DNA of 52,886 nucleotides, taken from the NCBI GenBank assembly GCA_017552435.1, contig JAFZPZ010000045.1, forward strand, positions 1 to 52,886, read 5' to 3'. Positions within the stretch are counted from its first letter, which is position 1; each line of letters begins with the position of its first letter. This document shows, piece by piece, positions 22,066 through 30,461 of this stretch. The notes under the pieces are model-generated. The model had not been told where the DNA came from, made no database searches, and saw only the letters and a program-made list of their open reading frames with translations. The position numbers and the translations under genes were made by a program. The DNA comes from Bacteroidaceae bacterium (GTDB lineage: Bacteria; Bacteroidota; Bacteroidia; Bacteroidales; Bacteroidaceae).

Positions 22066-22139
22066 GGCGGGATAGCTCAGCTGGTTAGAGCGTCGGATTC
22101 ATAATCCGGAGGTCGTGGGATCGTGACCCACTCCCGCTA
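22066..22139 (+). tRNA. tRNA-Met (CAT)
   Basis: 74 nt. Acceptor GGCGGGA pairs with TCCCGCT (first pair G-T), D-arm AGCTCAGCTGGTTAGAGC, anticodon stem CGGAT/ATCCG with loop TCATA, anticodon CAT. The T-stem is GTGGG/CCCAC. The T-loop reads ATCGTGA instead of TTCnAnn, which is unusual. CCA is not encoded. CAT could also denote an Ile tRNA with modified C34. Confidence 0.88.
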
Positions 22140-22149
22140 CCGAAGCAAG

Positions 22150-22179
22150 AACTTGTGACCGAAAGGTTGCAAGTTTTTT
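22150..22179 (+). terminator. Terminator after tRNA-Met
   Basis: AACTTGTGACC pairs with GGTTGCAAGTT (two G-T pairs) around GAAA, followed by T-rich sequence. Confidence 0.75.
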
Positions 22180-22197
22180 CTTTTTCTTGACAAATCT

Positions 22198-22229
22198 TTT
22201 GGCTTGTATCCCTTTTATTCGTATCTTTG
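22198..22229 (+). promoter_or_regulatory. Promoter of the nitroreductase-TonB gene
   Basis: TTTG (22198-22201), 20 nt, TATCTTTG (22222-22229). The start codon at 22256 gives a leader of about 20 nt. Confidence 0.8.
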
Positions 22230-22255
22230 CTGTTGGAATTAAAGGGTTTTGTAAT

Positions 22256-23212
22256 ATGAAAAGAGTTCTCTTCTGCCTTTTGGCTATGATTGGCGTGCTG
22301 TCTCTGACTGCACAAAGTGTGTATGAAAACGAGATCATCAATAATATTATGGCGCGTCGCTCTGTCCGCAAGTACCTGGACAAACCCGTGGAACACGCAA
22401 AGCTGGAGGCGATAGCCACCGCCGGTATCAATGCTCCCAGCGCTATGAACCGCCAGAACTGGGCTGTCCGGATTATCGAGGACCAGAAACTGCTGTCCGA
22501 CGTGACGGAGGTCTTCAAGCAGGAGAACCCGCAGATGGTGGAGCGCGACCCGAACTTCAAGAATATGTTTCGCAATGCACCGAACCTCATCTGCGTCTGC
22601 AGCCCTGCGAATGGTGGCAACGACCTCGATGCTGGGTTGCTCTGCGAGAACATGATGCTGGCGGCGCAGTCGTTGGGACTGGGCACCTGTATCCAGACGG
22701 GCCCTGTGCGCTTCCTCGTCTCGAACGAGAAGGCAAAGTTCTTCCTGGACCGCCTCGACATCCCCGAGGGGTACAAACTGCTGTGCGTGATTGCCGTCGG
22801 CTATCCCGACGAGTCGCCCGATGCCAAGCCCCGCGATGCCGCGAAGGTGAAATACATCGGAGCCTCGACTCCCGAAACAAGCAAGGATGATAGGATCTTC
22901 GTAGATGATGAATTCAATGCTCAGTTCCCAGGCGGCGAAAAAGCTTGCATGAAGTGGCTCTCGGATAACATGCAGTATCCGGAGGATTGCCTGAAGGAAA
23001 AGATTGAAGGTCGGGTGAATGTGAGCTTTGTTGTCGAAAGGGATGGCTCCATCAGCGAAGTCAAAATAAAGAAATCACCTCATCCCTCCCTCTCGAAAGA
23101 AGCTGAACGTCTGGTCAAGGCAATGCCCAAATGGGTACCCGCACGTCATGGAAATAAGGCAGTCCGCTCGATTTGGCTGCTTCCGGTCATATTTAAGATC
23201 CCAGAATCTTAA
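22256..23212 (+). CDS. Exported nitroreductase fused to a TonB C-terminal domain
   Basis: 318 residues from ATG 22256. A signal peptide (MKRVLFCLLAMIGVLSLTAQ) precedes a nitroreductase-family domain (about 25-195): MARRSVRKYLDKPV, the FMN-contact segment APSAMNRQNW, and LCENMMLAAQSLGLGTCIQTG. Residues about 225-318 form a TonB C-terminal domain: NMQYPEDCLKEKIEGRVNVSFVVERDGSISEVKI and EAERLVKAMPKWVPARHGNKAVRS. Nitroreductases are usually cytosolic flavoenzymes, so an exported copy with a TonB-type domain is odd. It could be a periplasmic redox enzyme using the TonB part to dock envelope proteins. No Tat motif is seen, so FMN would have to be loaded after Sec export. It is monocistronic behind its own promoter. 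Confidence 0.85.
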   Translation: MKRVLFCLLAMIGVLSLTAQSVYENEIINNIMARRSVRKYLDKPVEHAKLEAIATAGINAPSAMNRQNWAVRIIEDQKLLSDVTEVFKQENPQMVERDPNFKNMFRNAPNLICVCSPANGGNDLDAGLLCENMMLAAQSLGLGTCIQTGPVRFLVSNEKAKFFLDRLDIPEGYKLLCVIAVGYPDESPDAKPRDAAKVKYIGASTPETSKDDRIFVDDEFNAQFPGGEKACMKWLSDNMQYPEDCLKEKIEGRVNVSFVVERDGSISEVKIKKSPHPSLSKEAERLVKAMPKWVPARHGNKAVRSIWLLPVIFKIPES

Positions 23213-23293
23213 ACGCTTACAACACCCTTAAGATTATACTGCAAAAAAGGGAAAGGAAGCATCGCCTATGAGAACATCTATATGTAAAGGAAT

Positions 23294-26200
23294 ATGAATA
23301 AAGTCTATACTCTTTTTCTTTTAGCATTTTTTTTGTCTGCTACAGTACGTGGACAAAATAGGTATCGCGTGATTGACTCAAAAACTAATGAGCCTCTGCA
23401 GGGTGCCTTGTTGTATATCTCCGATGGCAAAGGAGCGTGGACAAACGATGAAGGCAATGCCGAGTTGACTGTCGAAGACGGCGAGCAGGTAAAAATTTCC
23501 TATATTGGCTATCAATCACAAATACTTAAGAAGTCCGAGTTGACGGGAACTATTAGAATGAAATCCCTGTTGAAGGAGTTGCAGGATGTTAATGTGGAAT
23601 CCGACTGGTTGCTCCTTGAACGTCTGGCAAAGAAATTGAACAAAGAGGCAAATTCAAAGAAAAATCATAAAGTTCCGTTCTTTTCGAGGATAACTCTTCA
23701 GACTCTTGATGGCAACGAGATGATAGAGTCATTCCTTGAAGCCGGCTCTGCTGGGAGCATTCATACAATCAAACTTTATAACGGACTCTATTACAGCCTC
23801 TCTGCTATAGGAAAGAGCGCTTCAAACCTTCGCAGGACAAATCTCCATAACATCTTTTGCATAGGACCGACACTTTATAACGACCCTTTTTGGGAAGGAT
23901 ATGAGGGACCTTTGCATCAAGGTGTTACGGCTGCTTGGCTGAAAAGGAACTATCAGTTATCATCAGAGGTATATATAAACGACGAGGGAGAGGGACTGAG
24001 ATGCATCACAATGACTCCTAAGGATCGTTTTAATATGATAGGCGGTAAAATATATATCAGAACCTCAACCATGGAACCTGTCTTCTTTGAAGGAGAAATG
24101 GGGTCGAAAGCCGTGGTCTATTCCGGTGATGTTTCGAATACTTCGAGGACTTTCATCAAATTCTCCATCAATTATACTAACCGCGATGGCTTCTGCGAAG
24201 TGGATAATATGACATTCTCGTTAATAGCTAAAGGGACAGAATGTCAATCTGTCATGATTAATATGGAGAAATACGAAGTGAAGGATGAGATGGTGTGGCC
24301 TACAGAGATAGGTAGAAATCTCGTTGCAGCCATCAATAATGTGGGCTACAATCCTGCATTGGACAAGTATCTCACTATCATGAAGCGGACAGAATTAGAG
24401 GACGCTCTTGTAAACGGTCAGTTCTATACGATGCAAGAGTCGGAGGCAAACGAAAACTATGATACAATTCCTTCACAGAGATGGAAAGACGCTCTGCCAC
24501 AAGAGAAAGTATATTTGCATTTGGACAATACTGGCTACTTCAAAGGTGAGACGATTTGGTTCAAGGCTTACGTCGTAAGAACAGACACGGAGAAGAGAGG
24601 CAACCTTAGCAGCGTTCTTTATGTAGATTTGGTGAGCCCTCAAGGCGATGTCATAAACAGTAAGAAGATACTTGTGAATCAAGGCATAGGTGCAGGCAGC
24701 ATAACCCTCGACAATGCGGTAATGCCGACTGGGTTCTATGAACTGAGAGCCTATACTCGTTACATGACGAACTGGAGCAAGAACGCATGCTTTTCAAGGA
24801 TAATCCCCATCTTCCGCACACCCCAGAAGGAAGGCAACTACATTCCAGTTATTGACAAAGAGACACGCCTCACCGCTACGGAAACGAAAAAGGAGGAGAA
24901 GGTAGCATTCCATCCCGAAGGAGGGTATCTGGTGAAGGGCCTGCCTTCCCGAGTCGCATATATTATAAAGGGAACGCGGGGAGTTGTAGATATTCCTGCT
25001 TCAGAAGACCCGAAGTCGGTAGAGATAACAGTCAATGGCTCTACTCGCAGCTATGACCTCCCACAAGCTAAGGACGAAGGCATTTCCATGAAAGTTGATG
25101 CTCTGCGCGATGATAGCGTCACGATGGATTTGTGGTCAACCTCCGCATTCAACGGAAAGGAGTTTGGATATGCCCTCATCCACAGTGGAAAAGTTTTGAT
25201 ATCCGAGACTTTCAAGGCACAAGAATATCAGCGATTCTCCATCTCGCGGGACTTGCTTCCGGATGGTGTCTCGCAGATAACCGTCTTCGATCCCGAAGAA
25301 GGAGCCCTAACCGACCGCCTTGTGTTCCGCTGTCCTGAATATGAAGACTCTCTCACAATCCAAAGCTTGACGACAAAACTCCTTCCTTGCGGCAAAGTCT
25401 CGATGGACATTACGGCAGAACCGTACACTTCGTTGTCCTTTTCTGTCATGGATGCAGGCAGCACAGTCAACGGCAAGCGCGGGAACATTAAGACATGGAT
25501 GCTTCTGGGCAGTGATTTAAAAGGCTACATTGCCAATCCAGAATACTATTTCGAGAGCGATGACGAAGAGCATCGCAAGGCGGCCGATCTCCTGATGATG
25601 ATTCAGGGATGGAAACGCTACAACTGGGATGTGATGAACGGACACAAGAAGTTGAAAACGTTGCAGCCCTACGAAAGCAAATTGGCTATTGATGGTACAC
25701 TCAAAGCAAAAAAGGGCATTAAAGCAGACGTGGCTGGCGTCACGGTCTCTGTTACTTTGCGAGGCGTGGATGAAAACATTGGGCTTTCTGCTGTTACGGA
25801 CAGCACGGGGCGTTATGTTATAGTCCTTCCTGACATTCAGGGAGAGTGGCCGATGAGCATTTCGGCTGCCAAGAATGGGCTCTCCGACAAGTACATCATC
25901 CCCATCAACCGTCATATCTCCCCCGCATCGAGGCTTCCTGAGGAATTCGAGGTTGGGCAGATACCCTTAGACAACCTGCAGATACATCATTGGGACATCC
26001 CTGACGACGACGAAACAGTCTGGAAGAAATTTCTGGATGCCCGTGGAACAACGATGCGCGAAGTGACTGTTAAGAAGAGAAGACTCGACAACTTTAACTA
26101 TAGTGGCTTTGCCGATGAAAGGAATGCACAGATAAACTCCACGCTCTACTATGACTGCGAAAAGGCTGTCGAGGACTATCTCGACCGTGGTGAAGAGCCT

Positions 26201-26965
26201 CCATACCTAACGGAATGGCTCGCAGGGAAGAAAAAGAACTTCAATGGAAGCACACCCATTGAAAAAGCGTTGTGGGCTGCCATAGGAGACTCCATGGAAT
26301 TTAATCGGGACGACAGATCTATGTTCGTGCCTGGCGCGGTGATTGATGTCGCAGAGTTTAATGGTATGGACTTCCCCTACAACAGCTACGAGGAAAACGC
26401 ACCATTGTACTGGATTCCCGTATGGAGAGACGGCCTTTCGATAGACGGACATCCTGTCGTGTGGATGGTGAACAACCTGTACTGTACCATCACCAACCTT
26501 ATTCTTAGAACCGACTCGGGAAGCAGGGTTCCGGTTACGGCTCCCACCACAGAGCGTCTTACCAGGCCAAACATAGAGCTGCCGCAGCTGCTCGAGGACG
26601 TGAAGTCACTCTATGTCGCCAGAGACAATTCACTCGTCCGTAGGGTAACAAGCTCATCGGCCATCGAAGGGCGAACCCCATATCTGGTGTACTGCTTCAC
26701 CAAACCCGGAATAAAGAGCAAGGTTAAGGGCATACGATATACGTCGTATCAGGGCTTCGACCCCGTGGAAATCTTCCAAACCGAGGATTATAACGAGATG
26801 CCGCCGATGGACGACTTCCGCCGGACGCTCTACTGGAATCCCAATATCTGGACAGACAAGGACGGGAAAGCACATGTCGAGTTCTGGAACAACTCCATAT
26901 GCACAGATATGATTATATCCGCCGAAGGTGTTACTGACGAAGGAAAGTTTGTGATGGGGAGATAA
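23294..26965 (+). CDS. Large surface protein with carboxypeptidase-regulatory-like and macroglobulin-like domains
   Basis: 1223 residues. The signal peptide ends near SATVRGQ. Residues 22-95 form a carboxypeptidase-D regulatory-like beta-sandwich (YRVIDSKTNEPLQGALLYIS..GYQSQ), as at the N-terminus of many Bacteroidetes envelope proteins. From about 400 a macroglobulin MG2-like domain follows (PQEKVYLHLDNTGYFKGETIWFKAYVV .. GFYELRAYTRYM). The C-terminal 500 residues include another carboxypeptidase-regulatory-like unit (about 820-880, TDSTGRYVIVLPD) and end in TDKDGKAHVEFWNNS. No TonB-dependent barrel is present. It is probably an outer-membrane-associated or periplasmic protein of unknown role. 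It lies alone, 81 bp after the nitroreductase fusion. Confidence 0.7.
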   Translation: MNKVYTLFLLAFFLSATVRGQNRYRVIDSKTNEPLQGALLYISDGKGAWTNDEGNAELTVEDGEQVKISYIGYQSQILKKSELTGTIRMKSLLKELQDVNVESDWLLLERLAKKLNKEANSKKNHKVPFFSRITLQTLDGNEMIESFLEAGSAGSIHTIKLYNGLYYSLSAIGKSASNLRRTNLHNIFCIGPTLYNDPFWEGYEGPLHQGVTAAWLKRNYQLSSEVYINDEGEGLRCITMTPKDRFNMIGGKIYIRTSTMEPVFFEGEMGSKAVVYSGDVSNTSRTFIKFSINYTNRDGFCEVDNMTFSLIAKGTECQSVMINMEKYEVKDEMVWPTEIGRNLVAAINNVGYNPALDKYLTIMKRTELEDALVNGQFYTMQESEANENYDTIPSQRWKDALPQEKVYLHLDNTGYFKGETIWFKAYVVRTDTEKRGNLSSVLYVDLVSPQGDVINSKKILVNQGIGAGSITLDNAVMPTGFYELRAYTRYMTNWSKNACFSRIIPIFRTPQKEGNYIPVIDKETRLTATETKKEEKVAFHPEGGYLVKGLPSRVAYIIKGTRGVVDIPASEDPKSVEITVNGSTRSYDLPQAKDEGISMKVDALRDDSVTMDLWSTSAFNGKEFGYALIHSGKVLISETFKAQEYQRFSISRDLLPDGVSQITVFDPEEGALTDRLVFRCPEYEDSLTIQSLTTKLLPCGKVSMDITAEPYTSLSFSVMDAGSTVNGKRGNIKTWMLLGSDLKGYIANPEYYFESDDEEHRKAADLLMMIQGWKRYNWDVMNGHKKLKTLQPYESKLAIDGTLKAKKGIKADVAGVTVSVTLRGVDENIGLSAVTDSTGRYVIVLPDIQGEWPMSISAAKNGLSDKYIIPINRHISPASRLPEEFEVGQIPLDNLQIHHWDIPDDDETVWKKFLDARGTTMREVTVKKRRLDNFNYSGFADERNAQINSTLYYDCEKAVEDYLDRGEEPPYLTEWLAGKKKNFNGSTPIEKALWAAIGDSMEFNRDDRSMFVPGAVIDVAEFNGMDFPYNSYEENAPLYWIPVWRDGLSIDGHPVVWMVNNLYCTITNLILRTDSGSRVPVTAPTTERLTRPNIELPQLLEDVKSLYVARDNSLVRRVTSSSAIEGRTPYLVYCFTKPGIKSKVKGIRYTSYQGFDPVEIFQTEDYNEMPPMDDFRRTLYWNPNIWTDKDGKAHVEFWNNSICTDMIISAEGVTDEGKFVMGR

Positions 26966-26980
26966 TAATCTACGACTCCT

Positions 26981-27802
26981 TTAGACACTTACAACACCCT
27001 TGATGGCGGGGTAGGGGTCGTAACCTTCCAGCGTGAAGTCCTCGTACTGGAACTGGAAGATGTCCTTTACCTCAGGATTGATGTGCATCGTGGGTAGCTT
27101 GCGCGGTTCGCGGCTCAATTGCAGATGCACCTGATCCAAGTGGTTCAGGTAGATGTGTGTGTCACCTGTTGTGTGGATGAAGTCGCCCGGTTCCAGACCG
27201 CATACCTGTGCCATCATCATGCAGAGAAGTGCATACGAAGCGATGTTGAAGGGCACACCCAGGAAGCAGTCCGCACTCCTTTGGTAGAGCTGCAGCGAGA
27301 GTTTCCCAGCCTCCCCCGACCCCTCCGAAGGAGGGGAGACGTAGAATTGGAAGAAAGCGTGGCAAGGCGGCAGGTTCATGTTCTTCAGGTCTGCTACATT
27401 CCAAGCCGAAACGATAATACGTCGGCAGTCGGGGTCGCGCTTGATGGTATCGACGGCTTCCTGTATCTGGTCGATGAAGCCGCCATTGTAGTCTGGCCAC
27501 GAGCGCCATTGATAGCCGTATATGTGGCCCAGATCACCCGTCTCGGGGTCAGCCCATTCGTTCCAGATACGCACACCGCGTTCCTGCAGCCAATGGGCAT
27601 TTGTGTTGCCCTGCAGGAACCAAAGCAGTTCGTATATGATGCTCTTCAGGTGTACCTTTTTTGTGGTGAGCAGGGGAAAGCCTTCGCTCAGGTCGAAGCG
27701 CATCTGATGACCGAAGATGCTGATGGTGCCGGTTCCAGTGCGGTCCTCCTTGCGGACACCTTCGTCAAGGATGCGATGTAGTAGGTCGAGATATTGTTTC
27801 AT
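26981..27802 (-). CDS. thyA: Thymidylate synthase
   Basis: 273 residues against 264 in Escherichia coli. It makes dTMP from dUMP with methylene-tetrahydrofolate. Key blocks are [26 protein letters not shown], the catalytic Cys (about 147) in [31 protein letters not shown] and GDTHIYLNH. Nearly all the extra length is [10 protein letters not shown] between FYV and GKLS, where E. coli has only AD. It is encoded by a palindromic element (27306-27340) and lies at a surface turn close after the catalytic strand. The gene is paired with folA, 53 bp upstream, a logical pair because the reaction yields dihydrofolate. Confidence 0.97.
   Translation of the reverse strand: MKQYLDLLHRILDEGVRKEDRTGTGTISIFGHQMRFDLSEGFPLLTTKKVHLKSIIYELLWFLQGNTNAHWLQERGVRIWNEWADPETGDLGHIYGYQWRSWPDYNGGFIDQIQEAVDTIKRDPDCRRIIVSAWNVADLKNMNLPPCHAFFQFYVSPPSEGSGEAGKLSLQLYQRSADCFLGVPFNIASYALLCMMMAQVCGLEPGDFIHTTGDTHIYLNHLDQVHLQLSREPRKLPTMHINPEVKDIFQFQYEDFTLEGYDPYPAIKGVVSV
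27306..27340 (-). repeat. In-frame C5/G5 palindromic element in thyA
   Basis: CCTCCCCCGACCCCTCCGAA then GGAGGGGAG, read on the coding strand as [10 protein letters not shown], about eight residues longer than the same turn in E. coli ThyA. Confidence 0.9.
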
Positions 27803-27806
27803 TTAT

Positions 27807-27841
27807 GGACCCCTCCAAACCTCCCCGTAGAGGGGAGGCTT
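27807..27841 (+). repeat. C5/G5 palindromic element between folA and thyA
   Basis: GGACCCCTCCAAAC, CTCCCCGTAGAGGGGAG. Intergenic copy. Confidence 0.85.
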
Positions 27842-27855
27842 TTTGTTTAATCTAA

Positions 27856-28434
27856 TTATTTTGTGTTATGATTTTTGCTTTTCCTTACGTAATCCACGAA
27901 TTCGAAGCTCTGATTGTGCTTCTCATCGGGCTCATGCTCCTCGCGGAAAGCGACGTTCCATTCCTTGCGATTGAAGTCGGGGAAGAAGGCATCGGCCTCC
28001 TGCGGCGTGTCGTGTACCTCCGTCAGGCACAGACGGTCTGCAAGGGGCAGAGCTTCAGCATAGACGCTGGCGCCACCGATGATATAGACTTCCTCAGACC
28101 CCCCGTTTTGCCCTCCGTCGCTTGCGCTCCCCAATCGCTCCGCTGTCAACGGGCGATTGCCCTTTAGGGGGAGGTTGCATGCAGCGAGGGCTGCAGCAAG
28201 AGAGGGGAAAGTCTCTGCCCCAGGGAAGTCCTTCTTGCTTCGAGTGAGGACGATGTTCCGGCGGTTGGGTAGGGCACCTTTGGGCAGACTCTCGAAGGTC
28301 TTCCGTCCCATGATGATGGTGTGGCCCGTGGTGAGTGCCTTGAAGCGCTTCAGGTCCGCCGGCAGCCAGTAGAGCAACTTACCGTTCAGCCCGATGGCAT
28401 TGTTCTCGGCAATTGCGGCAATAATGGTTATCAT
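27856..28434 (-). CDS. folA: Dihydrofolate reductase
   Basis: 192 residues against about 160-165 for the family. It reduces dihydrofolate with NADPH. MITIIAAIAENNAIGLNGKLLYWLPADLKRFKALT, IIMGRKTFESLP, RRNIVLTRS, VYIIGGASVYAEAL and the C-terminal W-N-V strand are all present. Residues about 86-113 (NLPLKGNRPLTAERLGSASD..) are an insertion between the helix and VYIIGG where relatives have a short turn. It is encoded by a split palindromic element plus a GC-rich insert (28097-28178). The active-site segments are intact, so the enzyme is probably functional. It precedes thyA on the same strand. Confidence 0.95.
   Translation of the reverse strand: MITIIAAIAENNAIGLNGKLLYWLPADLKRFKALTTGHTIIMGRKTFESLPKGALPNRRNIVLTRSKKDFPGAETFPSLAAALAACNLPLKGNRPLTAERLGSASDGGQNGGSEEVYIIGGASVYAEALPLADRLCLTEVHDTPQEADAFFPDFNRKEWNVAFREEHEPDEKHNQSFEFVDYVRKSKNHNTK
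28097..28178 (-). repeat. Composite in-frame repeat in folA
   Basis: The outer parts (GACCCCCC and CCCTTTAGGGGGAGG) are those of the C5/G5 element. A GC-rich 50-bp segment with GTCGCTTGCGCTCC and CGGGCGATTGCCC lies inside. The whole is read as about 27 extra residues. Confidence 0.75.
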
Positions 28435-28474
28435 TCTGGTCGTTTGGTGGTTTAGTCGTTTGGTCGTTTAGGAG
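28435..28474 (+). repeat. GTCGTTTG octamer array upstream of folA
   Basis: Four GTCGTTTG-like units directly abut the folA start codon. Confidence 0.8.
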
Positions 28475-28497
28475 GAGTTAACGAAGTTATCGGAGTT

Positions 28498-28643
28498 CTT
28501 GCGCTCCAGTAGGTCTTCGGCTGAAGCCTCAGGCGGCAAAGCCGGACGTCTCAGGCGCAGGCGGAGTCTCGCTACGCTCGAAGTTAACAACGATACCACT
28601 GGGCGGTAGCAAATTCTTCTTCGCAAAGCTCAGGCGCGGGCGG
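28498..28643 (+). repeat. GC-rich interspersed repeat, second locus
   Basis: 28498-28563 is nearly identical to the unit at 594-660 (one G to A change in CTCCGGTAGG). A partial unit (TTCTTCGCAAAGCTCAGGCG) follows at 28615-28643. Between them CGAAGTTAACAACG echoes GAGTTAACGAAGTT at 28476-28489. Confidence 0.8.
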
Positions 28644-28671
28644 AACATTCTTCATTTTTCACTCTTCACTA

Positions 28672-28699
28672 GTTCCCCCTAAAGGGGGCTAGGGGGTCT
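28672..28699 (-). repeat. C5/G5 palindromic element
   Basis: TTCCCCCTAAAGGGGGCTAG then GGGGTC. It ends at the stop codon of the esterase gene. Confidence 0.85.
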
Positions 28700-30432
28700 T
28701 ATAACTTCTTTATCTCTTTCAAAAACTCACTTATTCTCTCCAGATATGTATAGCTGCCTGTGCCGGGCGAAGCTGTCCGCTGGAAGCAATGGTTGCGCTT
28801 GGCCAGGATGTGAAGCTCGCTCTGGATGCCCATTGCACGCATCTTCTCCCAGGTCTTGACGGAGTTCATCGCAGCCCAGACATCCTCGTCGCCATGTACG
28901 AAGAGCATCGGAGCCGTCTTGAGGTCGAAATTAAATTCGGGCACAAGGACAGCGCTGTCGTCTGTTCCGCTCGAGGTATTGTGCTCCTCAGCTCCGTCGG
29001 TGAGGGCGTAGGCGGGATAGATGCCGATGCCCCACTGCACGTTGCAGGGCTGTTTATCGAGGTCGTCGATAGGCAGATAGGCCTGCTGCACGGAAGAGGT
29101 GACACCCATGAGGGTGAGGTGTCCGCCTGCGCTGCTACCCATAATGCCAATGTTGTTCGGGTCGAGACCATACTCTGCAGCCTTGCTCTTGACGATTCGG
29201 ATGGCGCGTTGCAGATCCTGCCAGGCCGAGATGTGCTTCTTCAAACCTGTCTCTGCGGCTGGGCGAGGTGTACGGTAACGCATCGTCACGACTGCCATAC
29301 CCAGACTGTTCAGATAGCGGCGTGCCGGAGCCACTTCGAAACTCTCTGGACCGTTGCCCATGTAGCTGCCTCCCGAATAGATAATCTGGATGGCTTTAGT
29401 CTTGAGCTCTGCAGGGATGTGCCATTCTATGTAGGGCGTGCCCTGGTTCTCCTGCACGTATGGCATCTTGCCGTCGGGCCAGATGTTCTCCTTGACGTAC
29501 TTGGCGCGGTCGTTGTCATTTGGGAAGCGTTTCATAATCTCCTCTTCGGGTGCCAGCGGCATCAGGAGACCCATCTGCTGCAGGAACTCTATGCCACGCT
29601 CCAGGCCAAAAGCACCGTGACCCTTTCCGGGATAGAGGTGCAGCTCGGCAGGTATCTTCCGCTTGCGCAGCTGACGATAGACCATCGTCGAGGCATTGGG
29701 ACTGTAGGGATCGTTCCCGCCGTGATGCAGGCTCATGGGACAGGTCTTCTCGTCGAAGTGGAAGATGGTGTCGAGCTTGACATCGGGACCATAGCCCAGG
29801 CGAACGTTGGGAGTGCCACCCTCGCTGTCGGTCAGGGCGTATGCCGGAGCATTGACGATGGCGAAGTTCACGTGGCAGGGCACATCGTCCAGGTCATCCA
29901 CGCGGGCGTATGCCGGAGTCTGCGAACTGGTGGCAAGCAGGAGTGCCAGGTGAGAACCCGCCGACATGCTGATGGTACCAATCTTCTCGGGGTCAAAGCC
30001 ACGCTTCTGGGCTTCGCTGCGTACCATGCGGACGGCTCGCTGTCCGTCCTCCCAAGCTGTCTTGTAGATGGGCAGTCCCTCGGGACGAGGAGTACGATAG
30101 ACGAAGTTGACACACTGGAAGCCAAGTTCGGTGAAGCGCTTCGTCCAAAGCGTGATAAGATTGTTGTCGCAGGTGTTGTTGTAGCCACCTCCGGAGATGA
30201 GAATCATGCATCCACCGTTGGGTGTGGCGGGTTGTTCCATCCATTCGAGATAGGGCATACGGTATTTGTCCGGGTTGAACCCTTTTGCTCCGGACTCGGC
30301 CGTCATAGCTGCAATCTGCTGTGGCTGCGTGTCGGGCATCTTGCCTTTAGGCCAAAGGCTGATGTGCTTCCCGGCCTGTAGGCCTGAAAATGCAAAGATG
30401 CATAGAATTAGAAATGTAGAAACTCTTTTCAT
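28699..30432 (-). CDS. Secreted esterase with two tandem alpha/beta-hydrolase domains
   Basis: 577 residues from ATG at 30432; the signal peptide ends near LQAG. Two homologous alpha/beta-hydrolase domains follow. Domain 1 (about 50-300) has an ISGGGYNN oxyanion motif, ISMSAGSHLA around the serine, and HGGNDPYSP/GKGHGAFG for the acid and histidine. Domain 2 (about 325-575) has IYSGGSYMG, the canonical GSSAGGHLT and HGDEDVWA/KRNHCFQR. Both match acetylxylan-esterase-like or BD-FAE-type lipases of Bacteroidetes. Deacylation of hemicellulose is the likely role. The duplication, with GxSAGS in place of GxSAGG in domain 1, suggests the two sites may differ in specificity. Confidence 0.82.
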   Translation of the reverse strand: MKRVSTFLILCIFAFSGLQAGKHISLWPKGKMPDTQPQQIAAMTAESGAKGFNPDKYRMPYLEWMEQPATPNGGCMILISGGGYNNTCDNNLITLWTKRFTELGFQCVNFVYRTPRPEGLPIYKTAWEDGQRAVRMVRSEAQKRGFDPEKIGTISMSAGSHLALLLATSSQTPAYARVDDLDDVPCHVNFAIVNAPAYALTDSEGGTPNVRLGYGPDVKLDTIFHFDEKTCPMSLHHGGNDPYSPNASTMVYRQLRKRKIPAELHLYPGKGHGAFGLERGIEFLQQMGLLMPLAPEEEIMKRFPNDNDRAKYVKENIWPDGKMPYVQENQGTPYIEWHIPAELKTKAIQIIYSGGSYMGNGPESFEVAPARRYLNSLGMAVVTMRYRTPRPAAETGLKKHISAWQDLQRAIRIVKSKAAEYGLDPNNIGIMGSSAGGHLTLMGVTSSVQQAYLPIDDLDKQPCNVQWGIGIYPAYALTDGAEEHNTSSGTDDSAVLVPEFNFDLKTAPMLFVHGDEDVWAAMNSVKTWEKMRAMGIQSELHILAKRNHCFQRTASPGTGSYTYLERISEFLKEIKKL

Positions 30433-30461
30433 CATATCATTTATCATTTGTCATTTTTCGT

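Noticed and set aside
28789-30381. A 530-residue open frame opposite the esterase gene
   Set aside because: Antisense shadow; both esterase domains are clear on the minus strand.
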